NCBI GenBank assembly: GCA_002723015.1
Contig: PBNG01000046.1
Coordinates: 9,045 to 20,851, forward strand
DNA: 11,807 nt
Origin: Roseibacillus sp.
Lineage (GTDB): Bacteria; Verrucomicrobiota; Verrucomicrobiae; Verrucomicrobiales; Akkermansiaceae
Direction: 5' to 3'
A model generated the notes under the pieces. It was given only the letters and a program-made list of their open reading frames with translations, had not been told where the DNA came from and did not search any database. Below are positions 5,051-11,807 of this stretch, in pieces. Numbering within the stretch: position 1 is the stretch's first letter; every line of letters begins with the position of its first letter. The position numbers and the translations under genes were made by a program.

Positions 5051-7744
5051 TTACTTCTTCTCCTTCTCGTCCTTCTTCGGTTCTTCCTCGGGAGGAGTGA
5101 GGGACTGCTTGAGGCGCTCCTGGAGGGCCTTGAAGTCCCCGGAGAGGCTCTTGAGTTGTTTCTCGAGGTCCTGAACCTGGCCGCGCAGTTTGCTGACTTC
5201 TGCAGGGGCCTGTCCGGGAGCCTCGTTCTTACGGATCTGGTCGATTGCAGCCTGGGCGGCCTTGCCTTCGGGGGACTCGGAGTCGGCGGCCACGAAGGTG
5301 GTGAGGACGGGGATGGCCCGGGGGTCGCGTAGTTCTCCGAGGGCTCCCATGGCGGCGGTGGCCACGGAGTTCTTGAGGTGGTCGACATGGCTAAGGAGCA
5401 AATCGCGGACCGCATCCTTGTTGTCCTCGTGCCGGGCAAGGTAGGCGAGGGTGCGCAGGGCCTGGCCGAAGCTGCGGCTGGGAAAGGAGGCTTCCTCTGT
5501 CTGGAGGTGGCGGAGGAGGGGCTCAACGTAGAAGGAATCGTCCTGCTTACGCATGCCGGCGATGGCCTCGCTGGCGATGGTGTTCTGGTAGGAGTCCGCG
5601 GTGAGGAGGCCGACGAGGTAGGGGCGCAGGCCCGCCTTGGCGTAGGCGGACACTCCGCCGATGGCCACGGTGCGGATCCCCGGGTTGGCTTCGCGCTCGG
5701 CGATGGCCTTGAGCACGTTGTAGGCTTCGTCGCTGTAGAACTTGGTGAGGCCCCGGACAACGGACTGCCTTACCCGGGCGTCGGGTTGGTCAAGAGAGCT
5801 TTCGAGGGCGGCGAAGGATTCCGGGGTGCGCATGGCGGCGAGGCCTTCGGCAGCGGCCTTGCGCACGGCGAAGAAGGGGTCTTCCCTGAGGACCTTACCG
5901 AGGTGTTCGAGGGCGACCTTGTTCTTCTTCTTGCCCAGTTGCTGAACGGCGAGGAGACGGCCGATCACGTCGGTCTGGTCCGCGAGCTGGGCGAGGAGCA
6001 TCTTCTCACTGGGATCGAAGTTGATTTTGGCGAGAACGGTGACCTCGGGGTCGAAGCGCACGACCCGTGGGGCGGTCGCGAGGGGAAGGTAGAAGTCCTC
6101 GCGCTCCTTGGAGATCTCGATGGTGCGTAGCTCGGTCTGGTCTCCGACGAGGAACTTGACCGGGAGCTTGAAACGGAAGAAGGGGCGCTTCTCGTTGGTC
6201 ATCTGGACCTGGTTGATGGAGAGCTTGACCTGTTTCGTCAGTTCGTCCCAGGAGTAGCTGACCTTGATCTCGGGGTAGCCGGAGAGGTAGACCCACTGGT
6301 CGAAGAACTGGGAGAGGGAGCGCCCACTGAGTTCCTCGAAGATCTCCACGAGGTCCTGGGTGACCACGGTTTTGTACTGGTGGCGTTCGAGATAGGTCTT
6401 CACGCATTTGCGGAAGAGGTCCTCACCGAGTTCGGAGCGCAGCATGTGGAGGACCCAGCCTCCTTTGGGGTAGGCCCGGAAGCTGAACTGCTGTGAGGGG
6501 TTGCTGTAGCCCTGGTGGACGATGGGGGTAATATCCTTGTCGTTACCGAAGATCCCGCGGGCGTTGCCGTGGAGGCCGTGCTTGAAGTAGTCGTTACCAA
6601 GAAGTTCCCGGTCGTAGAGGAGGGAGTAGTAGGTGGCGAAGCCCTCGTTGAGCCAGAGATGGCTCCAGTCGCGGCAGGTGACGAGGTCACCGAACCACTG
6701 GTGGGCGACTTCATGGGCATCGAGGCCACGGCTGCTCCGGAGGTTCTCGGTGGCGTCAGTGAAGAGGGTCCGGGTGGTCAGGGTGGTCAGGCTGGTGTTT
6801 TCCATGCCCCCCCACATGTAGTCGATGGCACAGGCGTTGTAATACTTGTCCCAGGGGTAGGGGACCCCGATCTCCCGCTCGAAGTAGTCGAGGATCTTGA
6901 TGGTGTCGCGGAAAGTGTTGGCGAGCTGGTCCTTCTCGGAGGGCGGTACATAAAGGGCGACGGGGAGCTCTCCGTGTTTGCCCTCCATTTTGACAAAGTA
7001 GCCGGCGAGGAGAGTGACGAGGTAGTTGACGTGGTCCTTGTCCTGAAACCAGTGGAAGGCCACGAGGCCGGTCTCCTCGTTCTTCTTACGGGAGAGGAGG
7101 CGCCCGTTGGAGAGGGCTTCCATCCCCTCGGGGACATGGCAGATCATCTCGGTGGTGAATTTCTCATTGGGGTAGTCGTGGCTGGGAAACCAGTGCTGGT
7201 GGTCCTCGGGTTCACCCTGGGTCCAGAGCTGGGTGTCACCGGCCGGGTAGCCCATTTCAGCGGTGCGGAAGTAGAGACCCTTTTCCGGGGCGGCGTTGTA
7301 GGTGATGGTGACCCGGGCGTCCTCCCCCGCGGGAATGGGATCCCGGAAGGTGATCTCGAGGTGGGTGTCGGTCGACTGGGTGGCCTGAATGGCGTGCGAG
7401 GAGGTGATCTCCCTGATGTCCAGGCCGGTGGCGTTGAGGCGCCATTGCTTGAGGGGCTTGGCAATGGGAGCGAAGTCGAGAATCGCAGTGGCGGCGAGGG
7501 AGCGCTCTTTGAAGCTGGGTGTGACGTCGAGCTTCAGGTGCACAATGTCCACGAAGCGATCCGGGGCATAGCTGTTTCGGGGCGCCTTTCCTTGCTCCGC
7601 AGCGGCGAGCTGACGGGCGTGGAGCCGGGCCATCATGGCACAGTGGCCACACTGGAGGAGGTGGGCTTCGTTCGCGCGTGTGGGGGAGGCCGTCGGAAAC
7701 AGGCTGCTGACTACGACAAGGGTGACGAGCAGGTATCGGTTCAT
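5051..7744 (-). CDS. Exported M1 family zinc aminopeptidase with HEAT-repeat domain and coiled-coil tail
   Basis: 897 residues. Removes N-terminal amino acids from peptides, presumably in the periplasm or outside. A signal peptide (residues 1-25, ending TRANEA) is followed by a Cys pair CGHC (32-35). Then come the M1 N-terminal beta domain (about 60-260), the exopeptidase motif GGMEN (312-316), the zinc site HEVAH (344-348) with Glu367 exactly 18 residues after the second His, and Tyr425 in AYPKGGWV as the probable transition-state Tyr. All catalytic residues are present. Residues about 590-840 are helical HEAT-like repeats (units such as EDPFFAVRKAAAEGLAAM and QPDARVRQSVVRGL). Residues 848-880 are a coiled coil and the protein ends in a Glu/Lys-rich tail. 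The ATG at 7744 is chosen over the upstream TTG at 7789 because it begins the signal peptide. It follows the HPt gene on the same strand after 86 bases and may be read from its transcript. Confidence 0.93.
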   Translation of the reverse strand: MNRYLLVTLVVVSSLFPTASPTRANEAHLLQCGHCAMMARLHARQLAAAEQGKAPRNSYAPDRFVDIVHLKLDVTPSFKERSLAATAILDFAPIAKPLKQWRLNATGLDIREITSSHAIQATQSTDTHLEITFRDPIPAGEDARVTITYNAAPEKGLYFRTAEMGYPAGDTQLWTQGEPEDHQHWFPSHDYPNEKFTTEMICHVPEGMEALSNGRLLSRKKNEETGLVAFHWFQDKDHVNYLVTLLAGYFVKMEGKHGELPVALYVPPSEKDQLANTFRDTIKILDYFEREIGVPYPWDKYYNACAIDYMWGGMENTSLTTLTTRTLFTDATENLRSSRGLDAHEVAHQWFGDLVTCRDWSHLWLNEGFATYYSLLYDRELLGNDYFKHGLHGNARGIFGNDKDITPIVHQGYSNPSQQFSFRAYPKGGWVLHMLRSELGEDLFRKCVKTYLERHQYKTVVTQDLVEIFEELSGRSLSQFFDQWVYLSGYPEIKVSYSWDELTKQVKLSINQVQMTNEKRPFFRFKLPVKFLVGDQTELRTIEISKEREDFYLPLATAPRVVRFDPEVTVLAKINFDPSEKMLLAQLADQTDVIGRLLAVQQLGKKKNKVALEHLGKVLREDPFFAVRKAAAEGLAAMRTPESFAALESSLDQPDARVRQSVVRGLTKFYSDEAYNVLKAIAEREANPGIRTVAIGGVSAYAKAGLRPYLVGLLTADSYQNTIASEAIAGMRKQDDSFYVEPLLRHLQTEEASFPSRSFGQALRTLAYLARHEDNKDAVRDLLLSHVDHLKNSVATAAMGALGELRDPRAIPVLTTFVAADSESPEGKAAQAAIDQIRKNEAPGQAPAEVSKLRGQVQDLEKQLKSLSGDFKALQERLKQSLTPPEEEPKKDEKEKK

Positions 7745-7830
7745 GATGGAAAGGAAGCGGGACGATGGGCACTTGGGAGAAAATTTCAATCAGAAGCCCT
7801 GAGATCCGCCTCCTCGGGAACCGGGGTCAC

Positions 7831-8166
7831 TTACGAGGGTCCCTCAAGATGGGCGATGGCATGCACGACTGATTCCTGCAGGAGGGAGGCAAGTTCCAGA
7901 AGGCGCTCGGGATCCTGACTACCTGCGAGTTGCTCCTCGCATTCGCGGCAGCGGTCTGCAAACCGGGCCATGCCCATCGTGCCTGCGGAGCCCTTGAGTT
8001 GATGGAGGATCCCGCGGCCCTCCTCAATCCGGTTGTCCGCGAGGGTGGCCTGAAGGTTGACCAGCTGGTCCTGGCCGTGCGAGGCGAAGTCCCGCACGAT
8101 GGGGAGAAGAAGATCTGGCTGGCCAGCCGCCATGGCATCGAGCTGGGCGTGATTGAGGAGGGACAC
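7831..8166 (-). CDS. Stand-alone HPt (histidine phosphotransfer) domain protein
   Basis: About 111 residues, the length of a single HPt four-helix bundle. The signature LHQLKGSAGTMGM (residues 54-66) carries the phospho-accepting His55 and the usual Lys58-Gly59-Ser60 that follow it; downstream RFADRCRECEEQL (68-80) fits the next helix. It has no other domain, no signal peptide and no membrane segment, so it is cytoplasmic. It would pass phosphate between a receiver of a hybrid kinase and the receiver of a response regulator, both encoded immediately across the divergent gap (8349-11800). No ATG is available; the GTG at 8166 gives a domain-sized protein, while the GTG at 8250 would add 28 Pro/Arg-rich residues that look non-coding. 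No Shine-Dalgarno is seen for either. The reading frame and domain are secure, the start is less so. Confidence 0.85.
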   Translation of the reverse strand: MSLLNHAQLDAMAAGQPDLLLPIVRDFASHGQDQLVNLQATLADNRIEEGRGILHQLKGSAGTMGMARFADRCRECEEQLAGSQDPERLLELASLLQESVVHAIAHLEGPS

Positions 8167-8348
8167 GGCAAGGAGTATAGGCCCCGGGCGGCGCGGGGCA
8201 AAGAGCAAGGGACGAGCCGGCCGGGAAGGTGTCGGGGCCGATGGGGCCACCGGGTCGGGTTATAGGTGCCCAAGGGTCAGGGGAAAGGTGCTGGTTTGCC
8301 CCAGAGTTTGTGGTGGGAATTCAGGCTGATATAGTTAAGATATCCTAA
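8167..8348. promoter_or_regulatory. Divergent regulatory region of the phosphorelay genes
   Basis: This 182-base gap separates the HPt gene (minus) from the regulator/kinase pair (plus). It is AT-richer towards its right end. On the minus strand TATAAC (8264-8259) is a possible -10, lacking a good -35. No autoregulatory palindrome and no correctly spaced -24/-12 element is visible. If the longer HPt start at 8250 is used, the gap shrinks to 98 bases. Confidence 0.35.
8308..8335 (+). promoter_or_regulatory. Candidate sigma-70-type promoter for the regulator/kinase operon
   Basis: TATAGT at 8330-8335 differs from the -10 consensus by one base and lies in an AT-rich island within GC-rich sequence. 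A weak -35, TTGTGG at 8308-8313, is 16 bases upstream. Transcription would begin near 8342, only a few bases before the GTG start at 8349, so the message would be nearly leaderless, which agrees with the lack of a Shine-Dalgarno there. Visual match only. Confidence 0.35.
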
Positions 8349-9704
8349 GTGTCTGCGGAGACCTCCAAGCTCGTCCTTGCCGACGATGATGAAACCGTCC
8401 GGAACCTGCTGACGATGCACGCCGAGCGGGGAGGCTTCGCGGTGAGCTGCGGGGAGAATGGCGCAGAAGCTCTGGAGCTGGTGACTGAGGATACCGATGT
8501 GGTGTTGCTCGATCTCCAGATGCCGGTGCTCGATGGCTTCGGGGCGCTCGAACGGTTGGGACGCGAGCACCCCGGGGTGCCGGCGATAGTGCTGACCTCG
8601 GTGGACGAGGCGGCGGAGGCGGTGAAGGCGATGAAGATGGGGGCCCTTGATTATCTGACGAAACCTTTTGATCCGGAAGAGTTGCTCGCGGTGCTCCGAA
8701 ATGCGAAGCGCCTGCGCCGGGCGGAGTTGGAGAACGAGCAGCTGCGGGAGGCGCTGGGGGGACGAGGGCCTGCGGTTCAGATCGTGGCAGAGTCGGAGGC
8801 GATGAAGGAGGTGGTGGGTCAGGCCGAGAAGGTGGCTTCCCTCGATGCGACGATCCTGCTGACCGGGGAAAGCGGGGTCGGTAAGGGGATGCTCTCCCGC
8901 CATGTTCATGCCAAGAGTGAGCGCAGGGAGCAGCCCTTCGTGACGGTGAGCTGCCCGGCGCTTCCACGCGAGCTGCTGGAGAGTGAACTCTTTGGCCATG
9001 AGAAGGGAGCCTTCACCGGCGCGGTGCGCCGCCGCCGGGGCAAGATCGAGATGGCCAGGGGCGGTACGCTCTTTCTCGATGAGATTGGTGACCTGCCGAT
9101 CGACCTGCAGCCCAAGCTCCTGAATGTCCTGCAGGAACGCCAGTTCCAGCGGTTGGGTGGGGAAGAGACGCTGGAGGCGGACGTGCGAATCATCGCCGCC
9201 ACCAATCTCGATCTTGAGCAGCGGATGAAGGAGGGACAGTTTCGGGAGGACCTTTTCTACCGGCTGAGTGTCATTCCGATCGAGGTGCCTCCGCTGCGGG
9301 AACGCCTCGAGGAGCTCCGGGAATTGAGCGAGGCGATGTTGGGCCGGATTGCGCCGCAGGCCGGACGACGGAAGGCCAGGCTTTCCAAGCAGGCCCTTGC
9401 CGCGATGCAGTCATACGACTGGCCCGGGAACGTGCGCCAGCTTGAGAATGTGCTCGAGCGCGCAGCAGCATTTTGCGAGGACGGAATGATCTCGGTGGAG
9501 GATCTGCCTGCGGCTGTCCGGGGGAGTGAACCCTCGGGGCGGGTGCCCGCCGGGATCGGTGGCATCGCCCTGTCCGACCTCGAGAGAGAGGCCCTTGTCC
9601 AGACCCTCGCGCTCTGTAAGGGCAACAAGGCCGAGACTGCGCGGCGGCTCGAGGTGACGGAGAAGTCCATTTACAACAAGTTGAAGCGGCACGGATTGAT
9701 GTGA
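8349..9704 (+). CDS. NtrC-family sigma-54-dependent response regulator
   Basis: 451 residues in three domains. The receiver (about 7-118) has acidic Asp12-Asp14, phospho-acceptor Asp55 in LLDLQMP, Thr83 and Lys105. The AAA+ sigma-54 interaction domain (about 142-375) has Walker A GESGVGKG (173-180), the sigma-54-contacting loop GAFTGA (220-225) intact, Walker B TLFLDE (240-245), candidate arginine fingers Arg299 and Arg305 in REDLFYRL, and the WPGNVRQLEN box (358-367). The C-terminus (about 408-451) is a Fis-type helix-turn-helix (ETARRLEVTEKSIYNKLKRHGL). When phosphorylated it should oligomerise, bind upstream activator sites and open sigma-54 promoters. The start is a GTG at 8349 without Shine-Dalgarno, 14 bases after a good -10. 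Its stop overlaps the kinase start by 4 bases (9701-9704), so the pair is translationally coupled. Target genes are unknown. Confidence 0.95.
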   Translation: MSAETSKLVLADDDETVRNLLTMHAERGGFAVSCGENGAEALELVTEDTDVVLLDLQMPVLDGFGALERLGREHPGVPAIVLTSVDEAAEAVKAMKMGALDYLTKPFDPEELLAVLRNAKRLRRAELENEQLREALGGRGPAVQIVAESEAMKEVVGQAEKVASLDATILLTGESGVGKGMLSRHVHAKSERREQPFVTVSCPALPRELLESELFGHEKGAFTGAVRRRRGKIEMARGGTLFLDEIGDLPIDLQPKLLNVLQERQFQRLGGEETLEADVRIIAATNLDLEQRMKEGQFREDLFYRLSVIPIEVPPLRERLEELRELSEAMLGRIAPQAGRRKARLSKQALAAMQSYDWPGNVRQLENVLERAAAFCEDGMISVEDLPAAVRGSEPSGRVPAGIGGIALSDLEREALVQTLALCKGNKAETARRLEVTEKSIYNKLKRHGLM

Positions 9705-11800
9705 GTGAGGCCCCACGTGAGCTCATGGACGAGGCCGCGCAGTGGCAGGCCCGGTTGGAGGCGGAGCAGGCGGCTCGCCTGGAGGCTTTACAGCGCCTTG
9801 AGGACGCGACTGGGGAACTGGCCTACCTGAAAGAGCAGCTCGACCGGCGAGCCCAGGAACAGGGTTGGAACCTTCGGGACCGGGATGACGAGAAGTTCAA
9901 GGTGTTCTTCAATGCCTCCGTAGATGGAATCATCCTGCTGGATGGGTTCGGGGCCTTCGTAGAGGTGAATGACACCGCGGTTCGGATGTCCGGATTTTCC
10001 CGGGAGGAGCTCCGCGGCATGTACGTCTCGCGCCTGATGACCTTTGATGTGTCCGGGCAGGCCCTCAATGAGGTCCAGCGGACGGGCCACAGCCGGAGCG
10101 AGGCTCAGTTACGGCGGGCGGATGGATCCTTCCTCCCGGTAGAAGTGGTGTGGGGGCGGGTGAAGTATGAGGGCCGGACCCTCGTGCATGGGATCGTGCG
10201 TGATGTCAGGGAGAGGGTGAAGGCCGTCAGGGATATCAACCTCGCAAGAGAGGAAGCAGAACGGGCGGAGCAGGCCAAGTCGATGTTCCTCGCGATGATG
10301 AGTCATGAGATCCGGACTCCGCTTAACGGGATCATCGGCTACACGGAATTACTGCTCGACTCGCAGTTGACGGAGGAGCAGAGAGAGAACCTCGGTCTGA
10401 TCCATACCAGTGGGGATCTCCTGCTCAATATCATCAATGACCTTCTCGACTTTTCCCGGATCGAGAGTGGACGTCTGGAGCTGGAGCAGGTTGATTTCGA
10501 GCTCAACGATTGTGTCGAGGAGGTCCTCGGCCTGCAGGCCGCCAAGGCCTCGGAAAAAGGGGTGGAGTTGACCTACGAGCTGCAGGATGACATTCCCGCG
10601 GTGGTGTCGGGGGATGTCGGACGGGTGAAGCAGATTCTGCTGAACCTTGTGTCCAATGCCCTGAAATTCACTTCCCGGGGTGTGGTTGGGATCCATGGAC
10701 GGGTGGTGCCCGGACAGTTTCTTGAGCTCGCGGTGCGGGACACGGGGGTGGGGTTCGATCCCGCGAAGGCGGAGAGCCTTTTCGAGCCGTTCCAGCAGGA
10801 GGACGCTTCGACGACGAGGAAGTTCGGAGGATCAGGACTGGGCCTGGCAATCTGCAAGCGCCTCGTGGAGCGGATGGGAGGCGAGATCTCTGCAAGTTCG
10901 CGGGTGGGCGAGGGGGCGGAGTTCCGTTTTACCATGCCCCTGCGGATTGGGCAGTCGAGTGCCTTTGCGGTGATTGAGGACAAGGGCCAGTTTCATGGCC
11001 GGCGGGCGCTGGTAATTGATGATAACGAGATCAACCAGCGCTTTCTGCGGCGGCGTCTGCTGGCGTGGGGTCTTGAGAGTGATGTGGTGGACAGCGGACA
11101 GCAGGGCCTGCGGCAGCTTGGCATTGCCCACTATGACGTGATCTTCTGCGACATGATGATGCCTGCCATGGACGGACTGGAGTTCGCCCGGCTGGCGGCG
11201 GAGGCAGCAGGGTCTCTCCTTCCTCCGATGATCCTGGTGACATCTGCACGGTTGAGCGGGGAGAAGGAGCATGCGCTGGCGGCAGGATTCCGACAGGTTC
11301 TCTTCAAGCCAGTGCGCCAGCGTGAGATGTTCCGGGCTCTCAGCTCGGTGCTGGACCGGGGTCTCCCGGCTCTCTCCCCTCCACCATCAGGAACCAACCG
11401 GAAGGAGGAGCCGGCGGTTACGCGATTGATCCTGGTGGCCGAGGATAATCCGATCAATGCGCGGTTAGCCGGCCTGATCCTGCAGAGGTTCGGTTTCGAG
11501 GTCCACACCGTGGGGAATGGCCGGGAGGCTATTGCAAAATTACAGGAAGGCCACAGGTTTGAGGCGATCCTCATGGATATGAACATGCCCGAGCTTAATG
11601 GGGTTGAGGCCACCCGCTTAGTCCGGGCGGGTGAGGGCGGTGGGGAGACGTCGACCATACCGATCATTGCGATGACCGCGAATGTGTTCGAGGCCGACCG
11701 GGAAAGGTGTCTCAATGCAGGCATGAATGGCTACCTCCCCAAGCCGCTCCGACCTGCGGACGTGGAATATGCGTTGCAAGGGATGGGACTGGTTCCCTAG
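9701..11800 (+). CDS. Cytoplasmic hybrid histidine kinase: PAS-HisKA-HATPase-REC-REC
   Basis: 699 residues, no signal peptide or membrane helix. Domains in order: N-terminal coiled coil (about 10-55); PAS sensor (66-172, with an ASVDGIILLD core); a helical linker; HisKA dimerisation domain with SHEIRTPLNG and phospho-acceptor His202; HATPase_c with Asn319 of the N box (LLNLVSNALKFT), DTGVG (347-351), FEPF (361-364) and GGSGLGL (376-382); first receiver (about 434-550) with Asp440/Asp441, Asp484, Thr514 and Lys536; Pro-rich linker; second receiver (about 575-695) with Glu581/Asp582, Asp626, Thr659 and Lys681. Both receivers keep every phosphorylation residue. There is no HPt domain in the protein, so phosphate must leave through a separate HPt, most likely the one at 7831-8166. 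The signal seen by the PAS domain cannot be inferred. The GTG start overlaps the regulator's stop (ATGTGA), marking an operon. Confidence 0.95.
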   Translation: MSEAPRELMDEAAQWQARLEAEQAARLEALQRLEDATGELAYLKEQLDRRAQEQGWNLRDRDDEKFKVFFNASVDGIILLDGFGAFVEVNDTAVRMSGFSREELRGMYVSRLMTFDVSGQALNEVQRTGHSRSEAQLRRADGSFLPVEVVWGRVKYEGRTLVHGIVRDVRERVKAVRDINLAREEAERAEQAKSMFLAMMSHEIRTPLNGIIGYTELLLDSQLTEEQRENLGLIHTSGDLLLNIINDLLDFSRIESGRLELEQVDFELNDCVEEVLGLQAAKASEKGVELTYELQDDIPAVVSGDVGRVKQILLNLVSNALKFTSRGVVGIHGRVVPGQFLELAVRDTGVGFDPAKAESLFEPFQQEDASTTRKFGGSGLGLAICKRLVERMGGEISASSRVGEGAEFRFTMPLRIGQSSAFAVIEDKGQFHGRRALVIDDNEINQRFLRRRLLAWGLESDVVDSGQQGLRQLGIAHYDVIFCDMMMPAMDGLEFARLAAEAAGSLLPPMILVTSARLSGEKEHALAAGFRQVLFKPVRQREMFRALSSVLDRGLPALSPPPSGTNRKEEPAVTRLILVAEDNPINARLAGLILQRFGFEVHTVGNGREAIAKLQEGHRFEAILMDMNMPELNGVEATRLVRAGEGGGETSTIPIIAMTANVFEADRERCLNAGMNGYLPKPLRPADVEYALQGMGLVP

Positions 11801-11807
11801 GCGGCCA

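Noticed and set aside
7639..7650. CGHC as a c-type haem site
   Set aside because: Haem c attachment needs CxxCH; here the residue after the second Cys is Ala.
6515..7918. 467-residue open frame on the plus strand, and a 250-residue one at 5378-6130
   Set aside because: Both lie antisense to the M1 peptidase, whose catalytic motifs are unambiguous; the antisense products are low-complexity Val/Gly/Glu-rich shadows.
8287..8299. Possible sigma-54 promoter (GG at 8287-8288, GC at 8298-8299)
   Set aside because: The spacing is 9 bases between GG and GC instead of the strict 10, so it should not function. No properly spaced -24/-12 pair was found by eye in the other intergenic gaps.

Overview
The window is GC-rich, tightly packed, and has no RNA genes, mobile elements or CRISPR. 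Many genes start with GTG, Shine-Dalgarno sequences are nearly absent, and the repertoire (formylglycine sulfatase with a terminal EF-hand loop, GH16 enzyme, DUF4424-like/YARHG protein, a membrane protein with a GACSCQVK motif, HEAT-fused M1 peptidase) is typical of the Planctomycetes-Verrucomicrobia group. A verrucomicrobial heterotroph, perhaps marine, is my best guess; this is an inference from gene content and was not tested by any search.

Layout: (1) 1-2077 holds a divergent pair: the 5' end of a secreted GH16 glycoside hydrolase leaving the left edge on the minus strand, and a secreted iduronate-2-sulfatase-like sulfatase on the plus strand. Together they suggest use of a sulfated polysaccharide. 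(2) 2088-3830, minus strand: a two-gene unit of exported proteins, a DUF4424-like/YARHG protein followed by a small lipoprotein of unknown function. (3) 3909-5024, plus strand: an uncharacterised exported protein with one C-terminal membrane helix and a conserved CxxCxC cluster. (4) 5051-7744, minus strand: a large exported M1 zinc aminopeptidase fused to HEAT repeats and a coiled coil. (5) 7831-11800: signalling genes, namely a stand-alone HPt protein (minus), and divergently an NtrC-type sigma-54 activator and a hybrid histidine kinase with PAS, HisKA, HATPase and two receiver domains (plus, overlapping by 4 bases).

The most coherent system is region 5. The hybrid kinase has receivers but no HPt domain, the neighbouring small protein is only an HPt domain, and the response regulator is a DNA-binding sigma-54 activator. 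This is the parts list of a complete multistep phosphorelay: kinase His to receiver Asp to HPt His to regulator Asp to transcription. No sigma-54 promoter was found inside the window, so its targets probably lie elsewhere. All coding starts and family calls are by eye from motifs; no database was consulted.
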